The notes below the pieces were generated by a model. The model saw only the letters and a program-made list of their open reading frames with translations, ran no database searches and was not told where the DNA came from. From NCBI GenBank assembly GCA_016934955.1, contig JAFGRY010000049.1, forward strand, positions 125,503 through 189,502: a DNA stretch of 64,000 bases. Reading direction: 5' to 3'. The DNA comes from a bacterium. GTDB taxonomy: Bacteria > Zhuqueibacterota > QNDG01 > JAGLOF01. Shown piece after piece: positions 8,922 through 17,260 of this stretch (positions within the stretch are counted from its first letter, which is position 1; every line of letters begins with the position of its first letter). A program made the position numbers and the translations under genes.

Positions 8922-8950
8922 TTTTCAATGGGAATTTATTTCTGTATATT
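8922..8950 (+). promoter_or_regulatory. Candidate sigma-70 promoter for the dsrC-dsrMK-like genes
   Basis: TTTTCA (8922-8927) and TATATT (8945-8950) with a 17-nt spacer lie 40 nt before the dsrC start, which has an AAGGAG ribosome site. The -10 is good and the -35 fair. Confidence 0.45.
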
Positions 8951-8989
8951 ATATGATATTTTTCGGTATAGAGACAGTAAGGAGCGATA

Positions 8990-9307
8990 ATGGGAACAAT
9001 CATCATCGACGAACGGGAATTTGAAGTTGACGGAGACGGGTTTCTCCAGGATCCTCATATCTGGGATAAAGAGGTAGCGCAGCTGCTTGCCAGCCATGAC
9101 GGGACCGGCGAACTCAATGATGTGCACTGGAAGGTAATCAATTTCATTCGCGAATACTGGCTCGAGAATGATATGGCACCCATGGTGCGCGCACTCTGCC
9201 AGGCGGCCGGTATCCGGCTGCGGGAAGTATATGAATTGTTTCCCATGGGCCCTGCGAAAGGCGCCTGTAAAATCGCCGGTCTTCCCAAGCCGGACGGATG
9301 CGTCTAA
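8990..9307 (+). CDS. dsrC: DsrC/TusE-family sulfur carrier protein
   Basis: A 105-residue DsrC-family protein. These small carriers hold sulfur as a persulfide or trisulfide on cysteines of a flexible C-terminal arm. The arm is complete: Cys93 and Cys104 in CKIAGLPKPDGCV, separated by ten residues. TusE-type proteins, which act in tRNA thiolation, commonly keep only the last cysteine, so two cysteines favour a true DsrC-like redox role. The N-terminal DEREFEVDGDGFLQDP is also characteristic. It is the first gene of a three-gene unit with membrane and iron-sulfur subunits related to DsrMK, its known partner in sulfate reducers. Confidence 0.92.
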   Translation: MGTIIIDEREFEVDGDGFLQDPHIWDKEVAQLLASHDGTGELNDVHWKVINFIREYWLENDMAPMVRALCQAAGIRLREVYELFPMGPAKGACKIAGLPKPDGCV

Positions 9308-9328
9308 ATTAACCTGCGGGGTGCGTGC

Positions 9329-9958
9329 ATGACCGTTTGGAACGCTGTTCTTCTGACCGCATTTCTCATTTCAGCGGTCTCTTCCCTGACCCTGTTCCTG
9401 AAAACAGTGGCAATGCGGGACGACTATGACCCTTCGGAACCGAAAGGGAGCATTCCTCCCGCCGTCCTCTATGCGTATACGGGAGCGATGTCGCCGCTGA
9501 AGAAAGAGACTGCCAACAGGCACTGGCCCACCTACACAGCCGGTATGCTCTATCACGCGGGCATCTTTTTCTCGTTTTTCTGGCTGCTGATTCTGGCAAC
9601 CGGGATCGGGCTTCCCGCCGTTCTCAATCGTCCCTCCGGCGTGCTGCTCGCCTCGACGGCCCTCTGCGGCCTCGCCATTCTTCTGAAACGGGCCGTCAGC
9701 AGAAAGATGCGCGCCCTGTCGCATCCCGATGACTATCTCAGCAATATCCTGAGCACCGGATTCCAGGTCGTCACCGCGGTGACGCTGCTTTCCGGAAGCG
9801 GAACTGCGGTGCTCTTTTTCTACGCATCGCTGCTTTTCCTTTACATACCGGTGAGTAAACTCAGACATGCCGTCTTTTTTCCTCTTACACGATTCTATCT
9901 TGCACTTCACTACGGCAGGCGGGGCGTCTGGCCTCCACCCGAGAGGAGCGGTCTATGA
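9329..9958 (+). CDS. DsrM-like membrane subunit (cytochrome b / NarI-type)
   Basis: A 209-residue integral membrane protein with about five hydrophobic segments (approximately 5-25, 75-95, 101-118, 140-160, 162-180). Histidines in HWPTYTAGMLYHAG at the edge of a helix could bind haem b, as in DsrM, HdrE and nitrate reductase gamma subunits. It is shorter than typical DsrM (over 300 residues). The gene overlaps the next by ATGA, which pairs it with the DsrK-like subunit. The expected role is electron exchange between membrane quinone and the cytoplasmic iron-sulfur subunit. The family assignment rests partly on context. Confidence 0.7.
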   Translation: MTVWNAVLLTAFLISAVSSLTLFLKTVAMRDDYDPSEPKGSIPPAVLYAYTGAMSPLKKETANRHWPTYTAGMLYHAGIFFSFFWLLILATGIGLPAVLNRPSGVLLASTALCGLAILLKRAVSRKMRALSHPDDYLSNILSTGFQVVTAVTLLSGSGTAVLFFYASLLFLYIPVSKLRHAVFFPLTRFYLALHYGRRGVWPPPERSGL

Positions 9959-11247
9959 CTATTTCCGATGAAAGGAAGCGGCAGGGCCTCGATCTGCTTT
10001 CTGAAAAAATGACCGGGAAACTCCGCACCCATCTGAACAGCTGCGTGCATTGCGGTCTCTGCGGAGAGTCCTGTCACTACTACCTCACCTACGGCGAGGA
10101 CAAGTACCTTCCCGGGCACAAGGTCGATCTTATCGCCGGGATCTACCGCCGCTACCACACGCTCATGGGCAGGGTCGCACCCTCCTGGATCGGCGCTCAT
10201 GATCTGGACGATGAGCGCATCGACGAGATGATCGATGTCATCTACGGCGGCTGCGCCATGTGCGGACGCTGCACCCTGCACTGTTCGGTGGGTGTCGACA
10301 TCTCTTTTCTCGTCAGGACCGCCAGATCGATGCTTGCCGCCATGGATCTTGTGCCTGCGAGCCTGCAGTCAACCGTGGACGCCGCGGTCACCACCGGCAA
10401 CAATATGGGGATCCCCCAAAAGGACCTCGTGGACACCCTGCTGTGGCTCGAAGAAGATCTGCACATGGAGCCGGGATTTGAACATGCCGAGATCCCCCTG
10501 AACCGTAAAGGTGTCAATGTGCTCTACACGCTGAATCCCCGGGAACCCAAATTTTTTCCCATGTCGATCAGCGCCATGGCCATGGTGTTTCATGCCGCGG
10601 ATGAGTCATGGACGCTTTCCACCGATTATTACGACGTCACGAACTATGCCTATTACTCCGGAGACGACGGCATCGCCGCCGAACTGGTACAGCGGCTGTT
10701 CAATGAGGCGGGCAAGCTCGAAGCGAAAACGCTTGTTCTTGCCGAGTGCGGTCACGGACCGCGGGCGATCCGCTGGGAAGGTCCCCGCTGGATACAGACC
10801 CCCTATCCTTTCCGGGCGCTGACTGTTGTGGAGCTGATGGCCGAGTATATCAGACAGGGGCGAATTACTCTCGATCCGGCAAAAAACCGGGAGACGATGA
10901 CACTCCACGATCCCTGCAATCTGGCGAGAGACGGAGGAGTGATCGAAGAACCGAGGTTTATCCTGAAGCATGCGGCGGCGAATTTCATTGAAATGACACC
11001 AAACCGGGAGAACAACTACTGCTGCGGCGGAGGCGGGGGTCAGCTGGCGATGGGTGAATTCGCCGAGCGGCGCCTGCGGGTCGCCGAACTGAAGGCGGAC
11101 CAGATTCGCCGCACGGGGGCGAAGATCGTGGTCACCCCCTGCCATAACTGCATCGATCAGCTTATGGAGGTCAACAAGGAATATCAGCTGGGCGTCAAAA
11201 TCAAGACTATGGCCGAAGTGGTGGCGGACGCCCTGGTTCTGCGGTAG
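9955..11247 (+). CDS. DsrK/HdrD-like iron-sulfur oxidoreductase
   Basis: A 430-residue cytoplasmic catalytic subunit of the HdrD/DsrK family. Two 4Fe-4S binding motifs are at C30-x2-C33-x2-C36-x3-C40 and C100-x2-C103-x2-C106-x3-C110. A C-terminal CCG-type domain has HDPCN, NYCCGGGGG and TPCHNC, matching the special cluster that handles disulfides in heterodisulfide reductase and DsrK. With the membrane subunit and DsrC it forms a plausible quinone-DsrC disulfide/trisulfide oxidoreductase. No DsrAB sulfite reductase or DsrJOP is encoded in the window, so the source of the sulfur substrate is open. Succinate/glycolate-type HdrD relatives are alternatives made less likely by the adjacent dsrC. 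Confidence 0.82.
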   Translation: MTISDERKRQGLDLLSEKMTGKLRTHLNSCVHCGLCGESCHYYLTYGEDKYLPGHKVDLIAGIYRRYHTLMGRVAPSWIGAHDLDDERIDEMIDVIYGGCAMCGRCTLHCSVGVDISFLVRTARSMLAAMDLVPASLQSTVDAAVTTGNNMGIPQKDLVDTLLWLEEDLHMEPGFEHAEIPLNRKGVNVLYTLNPREPKFFPMSISAMAMVFHAADESWTLSTDYYDVTNYAYYSGDDGIAAELVQRLFNEAGKLEAKTLVLAECGHGPRAIRWEGPRWIQTPYPFRALTVVELMAEYIRQGRITLDPAKNRETMTLHDPCNLARDGGVIEEPRFILKHAAANFIEMTPNRENNYCCGGGGGQLAMGEFAERRLRVAELKADQIRRTGAKIVVTPCHNCIDQLMEVNKEYQLGVKIKTMAEVVADALVLR

Positions 11248-11264
11248 GTGCCGTATATGAACGT

Positions 11265-11297
11265 AAAAACCCGGTATCGCGCGATACCGGGTTTTTT
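11265..11297. terminator. Bidirectional intrinsic terminator between dsrK-like gene and cysteine desulfurase
   Basis: The stem AACCCGGTATCGC / GCGATACCGGGTT is a perfect palindrome flanked by A and T runs, so it can end transcription of both convergent genes. Confidence 0.93.
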
Positions 11298-11316
11298 ATT
11301 GTCGAAAAAGCGGTGC

Positions 11317-12477
11317 TCAGCGTTTGATGGCGGCAATCTCCGTGACGGCTTCGATGGCCGCATCGATATGCTCCTCGGTATTGAAGGGCCCGAGGCTGAA
11401 CCGCACGGTACCGTGGATCTCCTCCGTGCCCATCTGCCGGTGTACCAGCGGAGCGCACTGCAGCCCGGTCCTGCAGGCGATGTGGTAGTCGACATCGAGC
11501 ATGGTCCCCACGTCCCCTGCTTCCCAGCCTTCGATGTTGAAACTGAGCACGGCATTGTGATGTTCGGCCGAGTCGGCGCAGTAGAGTGTCACCTTGTCGA
11601 TTCCGGCAAGTCCGTCCCTCAGTTTCTGCCAGAGAGCCATTTCCCGTGCATGGATGGCGTCAAGCCCCTGTTCGGCAATCCATTTTTGTCCGGCATGCAG
11701 ACCTGCGACGCCCATGACATTGAGCGTGCCGCATTCCATTCTGTAGGGAAACTCATCCAGGTGGTACGGATAGGCGGAACGGACGCCGGTGCCGCCGTGA
11801 CGCGTCCCTTTTATAGGTACGTTCTCTCCGATATAGGATCCACCGATTCCTGTCGGCCCCATGAGACATTTGTGGCCGGTGAAGGCAAGCAGGTCGATAC
11901 ACATTGCCTGAATATCGATCGGCTGGGCGCCGGCCGTCTGGCTGGCATCAACGGCGAACCAGATCCCTTTTTCCCGGCAGATCTTTCCCACTTCGGCAAT
12001 CGGCTGCACCGTCCCGATCACGTTGGAACCGTGGTTCATGATCACCATTTTCGTATTCGGCCTGATTGCCCTTTTGATCTCATCGGGATCCATATATCCA
12101 CGATCATCGAACGGGACATAGGTGACGTCCGACCAGCCGTCACGCTGAAATACGTTCAGCGGACGCAGCACGGAGTTGTGCTCGAGGTTGGTCGAGATCA
12201 CATGGTCGCCTTTTTCGACCATTCCCTGGATAATCATGTTAAGCGAATCGGAAGCGTTATAGCTGAAGGTGAGATAGTTGGGGTTGATACCGTTGAAAAA
12301 TTCCGTAAGCATTTTACGCGTGCCGTGAACGACCTCTTCCGTTTCGAGGGTGGCATCATAGCCGGATCGTCCGGGATTGATGCCGTGGTGCATGTAGAAT
12401 TCGTGCATGAAATCGTAGACTGACTTCGGTTTGGGATACGTAGTGGCTGCATTGTCCAAATACATCAGATTTTCCAT
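11317..12477 (-). CDS. Cysteine desulfurase (class V aminotransferase fold)
   Basis: A 386-residue PLP enzyme that releases sulfur from cysteine as an enzyme persulfide. It begins MYLDNAATTYPKP, has the PLP lysine in FTGHKCLMGPTGIGG, and the reactive cysteine in the RTGLQCAPL loop near residue 340, as in SufS/CsdB-type and related group II enzymes. No iron-sulfur scaffold gene is adjacent. It ends back to back with the dsrC-dsrMK-like unit, and desulfurases are known donors to TusE/DsrC-type carriers, so a functional link is possible but inferred. On its own strand it follows dnaE by 48 nt. Confidence 0.9.
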   Translation of the reverse strand: MENLMYLDNAATTYPKPKSVYDFMHEFYMHHGINPGRSGYDATLETEEVVHGTRKMLTEFFNGINPNYLTFSYNASDSLNMIIQGMVEKGDHVISTNLEHNSVLRPLNVFQRDGWSDVTYVPFDDRGYMDPDEIKRAIRPNTKMVIMNHGSNVIGTVQPIAEVGKICREKGIWFAVDASQTAGAQPIDIQAMCIDLLAFTGHKCLMGPTGIGGSYIGENVPIKGTRHGGTGVRSAYPYHLDEFPYRMECGTLNVMGVAGLHAGQKWIAEQGLDAIHAREMALWQKLRDGLAGIDKVTLYCADSAEHHNAVLSFNIEGWEAGDVGTMLDVDYHIACRTGLQCAPLVHRQMGTEEIHGTVRFSLGPFNTEEHIDAAIEAVTEIAAIKR

Positions 12478-12525
12478 CGTACCGGGTCTCCTTTCAGGTT
12501 GGCGTTTATATCAATACAGTGCGTA

Positions 12526-15500
12526 TCATCCTTCTATCCATACATTCTCCTTGCCCAGCAGCGTCCGCAGGTCAGACACAAGTTCGGGATCGGGGTAGAC
12601 CGATCTGCTGGTGGATTTAACCAGGACTTCCTGGCCTCCGTTTGATTTTATGTTGAAGAAGATGTCACACGATCCAGGGTACCGGTTCAGGAGCACGTTG
12701 ATACGGTCAATGTCCTGTCCGTGCAGTGCATCGGCATACATGGAAAGCGTGAGACTTTTGGCGTATGTTCTTCGCGCATTCTCCAGCGGCATGATCTCTT
12801 CCGCCAGCACCGCGCACTCGTCACCGCCCTCCTTCCGGTCCAGTTTTCCTTTGATCAGGACCATCTGTTCGGGCCCGATGACGGATTTGTACTGTTCATA
12901 GACACCCGAGAAAACGATCACGCGCACACTTCCCGTGAGGTCCTCGAGTGTGAAGAAGGCCATCATGTTGTTTTTCCGGTCCGGGCGGGTCATGAGACCG
13001 TTTATCAGGCCGCATATGCGCACGGGCTGGCAGCTGCGTGTTTCCGAAAGGCGGCCGATGTGGGGGTAGGAAAACGCGTCTATGTCATCCTTGAATTTCA
13101 TCAGCGGATGTCCGGAAATGTACATGCCCACAAGTTCCTTCTCCCGGCGCAATTTTTCCGTCTGGGACCAGTCTTCGATGTCGGGAAGTTTCGGGTAGTA
13201 CTGCGCTTCTGCCACCTCGTCCCCGAATATGGAGGTCTGTCCCATACCCTCCTGAAGCTGTGCGGCCTGTCCCAGGGCGATGGCTTTTTCGAGAACAACC
13301 ATTTTCTGGGAGCGGTATCCTTCCAGGGAATCGAGGGCCCCGACCTGAATAAGACTCTCCAGCACCTTTTTATTGACCGGACGAAGATTGACGTTTTTGC
13401 AAAAATCAAAGAGCGTCTTGAAGGGGCCGGAGCGCTTTAGTCCGTCCATGATCGCCACGATGGCCCCGCTGCCCACGTTTTTCACGGCGCCGAGACCGAA
13501 CCGGATGCCCTCGTCGGTTGCTCTGAACGCAGCCACACTGGCGTTGACGTCAGGGGGAAGCACCTCTATTCCCATTCTTCGGCACTCGTCGATGAGCAGC
13601 GTGACGCGGTCACTGTTCCCCATTTCGCTGGTCAGGTTGGCTGCCATGAATTCGGCGGGATAGTGCGCCTTGAGGTAGGCGGTTTGATAGGCGACCACCG
13701 AATAGCAGGCGGCATGTGACTTGTTGAATCCGTATCCGGCGAATTTATTGATCAATTCGAAGATCTGTTCCGCTTTCTCCCTGTCCACCCCGTTGGCGCG
13801 GGCGCCTTCAAGAAACTCGGTCTGCTGTTCACGCATGAGGTCAACGTTTTTCTTTCCCATCGCCTTTCGCAGCAGATCGGCTTTTCCAAGGTCGAATCCG
13901 CCCAGAACAGCGGCGATCTGCATGACCTGTTCCTGATACACGATAAATCCGTAGGTTTCTTTCAGTATCGGTTCGACGAGAGGATGGGGATATTCGACCG
14001 GTGAGCGCCCCTGCTTGCAGGCGATAAAGTCGTCGATCCACTCCATGGGGCCGGGACGGTAGAGCGCGTTCATGGCGATCAGGTCCTCGATGCAGGAGGG
14101 GTTCAATTTCTTCAGATATTCCCGCATGCCGCTGCTCTCGAACTGAAAAATGCCGATGGTTTCGCCCCGGGCGAAAATGTCGTATGTCTCCTGATCATTC
14201 AGGGGGATGGCGTCGATATCGACGGTAATCCCCTTTTCCGCGAGGGCTTTGACCGTGTGATCGATGACCGTAAGGGTGCGAAGCCCGAGAAAATCCATCT
14301 TCAGGAGGCCGATTTTCTCCACGATCGTCATATCATACTGGGTAGTGATGTCGCCCTGGGGAGATTTGAAGAGCGGAATATATTCCGTCAGCTCACCCGG
14401 AGCGATCACCACGCCGGCGGCATGGGTCGAGGCGTGACGCGACAGACCCTCGAGCACCACCGCGTATTCGAACAGGGTTCGGTTCGTTTCATTTTCCTCG
14501 CACTTCTCGCGGAATTCCTTTATGTCCTTGTGCGCCCGGGTGAGGGTCATTCCGGGCGTGGATGGAATGAGTTTGGCGATCGTGTCCACTTCCCCGTAGG
14601 GAATATTGAGCACCCTCCCCACATCTCTGATGACCGCCCGGGCATTCATGCTCCCGAACGTGATGATCTGGGTGACGTTTTGCGCTCCATATTTCTGCTT
14701 TACGTAGTCAATGACCTTTTCCCGCTGTTCATAGCAGAAATCGATATCGATATCGGGCATGGAAACGCGTTTCGGGTTGAGAAACCGTTCAAACAGAAGG
14801 CCGTACCGCAGCGGATCGAGATTGGTGATACCGAGAGAGTAGCTGACGATGCTGCCCGCGGCCGATCCGCGGCCGGGACCGACGGGAATGCCGAGCCGCT
14901 TCGCCTGCCGGATGAAATCCATGACGATGAGAAAGTAGCCGGCGAAGCCCATCTCCCGAATAACGGACAGCTCGAATTCGAGGCGTTCGGTCATGGCAGG
15001 GGCCGGTGTACCGTATCGCTTCTTCAGCCCCTGCCGTGACACTGTTTCAAGGTAGCTGTCAAGGGTACCGGACGCTTCGCCCGGGGGCATTTCAAATTTG
15101 GGCAGGTGATAGGTGCCGTATTCAAAAACCAGATTACATTTTTCCGCGATCTCGAGGGTGATATCGACCGATTCCGGATACTCGCTGAAGGTGCGCCTCA
15201 TCTCGTCCGGCGTTTTGAAATACATCTGGTCCGACGAGAAACGCATGCGGCTTTCATCATCGATCACCCGCCCGGTCTGAATGCAGAGCAGCGCATCATG
15301 GGCCGGTGCATGCTCTTTAAGAAGATAGTGGGTGTCATTGGTGGCGACAACCGGGATACTCAGGTCCTTCGAGAGCTCTACCAGGCCCTTGCGGGCGATA
15401 TCCTCTTCGGGTATGCCGTGGTTCTGAATTTCCAGAAAATAGTCGTCGCCGAAGATGTCACGAAAAAAAAGGGCGTCCCTGCGGGCGCCTTCAATATCAT

Positions 15501-15954
15501 TGTCGATAATGCGGTGAGCGATCTCACCTTTGATACAGGCGCTGAGACAGATGAGACCATCGGCATGGGCGGCGAGAACGTCCTTGTCGATTCTCGGTTT
15601 ATAGTAAAACCCCTCCAGGTACCCGATGGAGGAGAGTTTCATCAGATTTTTGTAGCCTGTCATGTTTTTTGCCAGCAGGATGAGGTGGTGGGCGGACAGT
15701 TCTCCCCTTTTCGACCCGGTGGTGCGGTCCTTGCGCGATCCAGGAGCCACATAGGCTTCGAATCCGATGATCGGCCGGATGCCGGCTTTAATGACTTTCT
15801 GATGAAACACGATGGCTCCGAACATGTTGCCGTGGTCGGTAATAGCCACCGCGGGCATGTCGTGTTTCCTGCACTGATCGACAAGATCGCCGATCCGGCA
15901 GGCGCCGTCAAGCAGACTGTACTTTGTATGATTGTGAAGATGAACGAATGACAT
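12526..15954 (-). CDS. dnaE: DNA polymerase III alpha subunit
   Basis: The replicative polymerase, 1142 residues, normal for bacterial DnaE. It starts with a PHP domain (HLHNHTKYSLLDG, AITDHGNMFG), and the polymerase core contains the catalytic PDIDIDF (near residue 400) and GRGSAAGS. Helix-hairpin-helix and OB-fold regions follow (ICGLING, VRVIVFSG). It is part of a long minus-strand run with murA and recN upstream. No exonuclease domain is present, so it is DnaE and not PolC. Confidence 0.97.
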   Translation of the reverse strand: MSFVHLHNHTKYSLLDGACRIGDLVDQCRKHDMPAVAITDHGNMFGAIVFHQKVIKAGIRPIIGFEAYVAPGSRKDRTTGSKRGELSAHHLILLAKNMTGYKNLMKLSSIGYLEGFYYKPRIDKDVLAAHADGLICLSACIKGEIAHRIIDNDIEGARRDALFFRDIFGDDYFLEIQNHGIPEEDIARKGLVELSKDLSIPVVATNDTHYLLKEHAPAHDALLCIQTGRVIDDESRMRFSSDQMYFKTPDEMRRTFSEYPESVDITLEIAEKCNLVFEYGTYHLPKFEMPPGEASGTLDSYLETVSRQGLKKRYGTPAPAMTERLEFELSVIREMGFAGYFLIVMDFIRQAKRLGIPVGPGRGSAAGSIVSYSLGITNLDPLRYGLLFERFLNPKRVSMPDIDIDFCYEQREKVIDYVKQKYGAQNVTQIITFGSMNARAVIRDVGRVLNIPYGEVDTIAKLIPSTPGMTLTRAHKDIKEFREKCEENETNRTLFEYAVVLEGLSRHASTHAAGVVIAPGELTEYIPLFKSPQGDITTQYDMTIVEKIGLLKMDFLGLRTLTVIDHTVKALAEKGITVDIDAIPLNDQETYDIFARGETIGIFQFESSGMREYLKKLNPSCIEDLIAMNALYRPGPMEWIDDFIACKQGRSPVEYPHPLVEPILKETYGFIVYQEQVMQIAAVLGGFDLGKADLLRKAMGKKNVDLMREQQTEFLEGARANGVDREKAEQIFELINKFAGYGFNKSHAACYSVVAYQTAYLKAHYPAEFMAANLTSEMGNSDRVTLLIDECRRMGIEVLPPDVNASVAAFRATDEGIRFGLGAVKNVGSGAIVAIMDGLKRSGPFKTLFDFCKNVNLRPVNKKVLESLIQVGALDSLEGYRSQKMVVLEKAIALGQAAQLQEGMGQTSIFGDEVAEAQYYPKLPDIEDWSQTEKLRREKELVGMYISGHPLMKFKDDIDAFSYPHIGRLSETRSCQPVRICGLINGLMTRPDRKNNMMAFFTLEDLTGSVRVIVFSGVYEQYKSVIGPEQMVLIKGKLDRKEGGDECAVLAEEIMPLENARRTYAKSLTLSMYADALHGQDIDRINVLLNRYPGSCDIFFNIKSNGGQEVLVKSTSRSVYPDPELVSDLRTLLGKENVWIEG

Positions 15955-15985
15955 TCGGTTGTTTTCCCGCGTTCGACACCCGATC

Positions 15986-17260
15986 TCAGGTGATCAGCGT
16001 TTCCAGCTCACGCCTGATATCCGCTCCCAGGGCGCCCAGTTTTTTCTCAATGTGTTCATATCCGCGGTCGATATGGTAAATGCGGGAGACATCGGTTTGT
16101 CCCCGCGCCACCAGCCCGGCGATGATCAGGGAAGCGCTCGCCCGCAGATCGGTCGACATCACCGGTGCGCCGGAAAGAGCGGCCACCCCTTTAACAATAG
16201 CGACATTGTGATCGAGGGTGATATCGGCGCCGAATCGCCGCAGCTCGGCCACGTGGGTGAACCGGTCCGGATAGATGGTATCGGTTAGCACGGACGAACC
16301 GCCGGCGACGCTCATGAGGCTCATCCACTGGGCCTGCATGTCGGTAGGAAATCCCGGATAGACCGCGGTAGTTATATTCACGGGAGAGACAACTCCGTCG
16401 GAAGCAACCGTAATTCTCCTGTCTTCGATGGTTACGCGCGCGCCGCTTTCCTCGATCTTGTCGATAACCGCCGCGAGATGGGCCGGTTCCGCATGCTCGA
16501 GAACGACCTCTCCCCCTGTCATGTGCGCGGCGACCATAAAGGTGCCGGCTTCGATTCTGTCCGGAATGATGAGCGTATCGGCCGGATGCAGCGAGGGAAC
16601 ACCCCGAATGACGAGGTGATCGGTCCCCGTGCCTTCAATCCGGGCGCCCATGGAGGTGAGGAATTGCGCGGTGGCGGTGATTTCAGGCTCTCTGGCGGCG
16701 TTTTCGAGTACGGTCGTCCCTTCGGCCAGGGCAGCCGCCATCATGAGATTGCCGGTAGCCCCCACACTGGGCAAATCAAATGAAATATGCGCTCCTTTCA
16801 GTGTATCGGCCCGGGCGATGATGTATCCGTTTTCAATGGCGATACGGGCGCCCATCTTCCTCAGCCCTTCGATGTGCAGATTTACGGGCCGGGGCCCCCA
16901 GGCGCAGCCGCCGGGAAGGGATACCTTCGCATATCCGAACCTGCTGATCAGCGGGCCCAGCACATAAATGGACGCCCGCATGGTTTTGACGAGATCGTAG
17001 GGAGCTTCGTAATTGACGCAGTTCCGTGTGTTAACGGTCAAGGTGCCGCCATCGGTCTCCACCCCCGCCCCGATGCTCTCCAGCAGCTTTTTCATGGTGC
17101 GCACGTCCCTGAGATCCGGGACATTGGTAATGGAATAGGTGCCGTCCGCCAGGAGTGTACAGGCCATGATGGGCAGTACCGCGTTTTTGGCACCGCCTAT
17201 ACGGACCGAACCGTTCAGCTGATTGCCGCCGTTGATAATGAATTTATCCATTTTAATCAT
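15986..17260 (-). CDS. murA: UDP-N-acetylglucosamine 1-carboxyvinyltransferase
   Basis: MurA adds enolpyruvate from PEP to UDP-GlcNAc, the first committed step of peptidoglycan synthesis. The 424 residues show the EPT fold with IGGAKNAVLPIMA at the N-terminus and the active-site loop SLPGGCAWGPRPV carrying Cys119, the residue alkylated by fosfomycin (Asp there gives natural resistance). Its ATG overlaps the recN stop as ATGA; an in-frame ATG three codons later (MDKFIINGG) is equally plausible. Confidence 0.97.
   Translation of the reverse strand: MIKMDKFIINGGNQLNGSVRIGGAKNAVLPIMACTLLADGTYSITNVPDLRDVRTMKKLLESIGAGVETDGGTLTVNTRNCVNYEAPYDLVKTMRASIYVLGPLISRFGYAKVSLPGGCAWGPRPVNLHIEGLRKMGARIAIENGYIIARADTLKGAHISFDLPSVGATGNLMMAAALAEGTTVLENAAREPEITATAQFLTSMGARIEGTGTDHLVIRGVPSLHPADTLIIPDRIEAGTFMVAAHMTGGEVVLEHAEPAHLAAVIDKIEESGARVTIEDRRITVASDGVVSPVNITTAVYPGFPTDMQAQWMSLMSVAGGSSVLTDTIYPDRFTHVAELRRFGADITLDHNVAIVKGVAALSGAPVMSTDLRASASLIIAGLVARGQTDVSRIYHIDRGYEHIEKKLGALGADIRRELETLIT

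Noticed and set aside
11248-12423. Long open frame (391 codons) on the plus strand opposite the cysteine desulfurase gene
   Set aside because: It is a codon-bias shadow: no recognisable domain, and the opposite strand has a complete, conserved PLP enzyme.
14257-15039. Open frame of 260 codons on the plus strand inside dnaE
   Set aside because: No family features and fully contained in a conserved polymerase gene.
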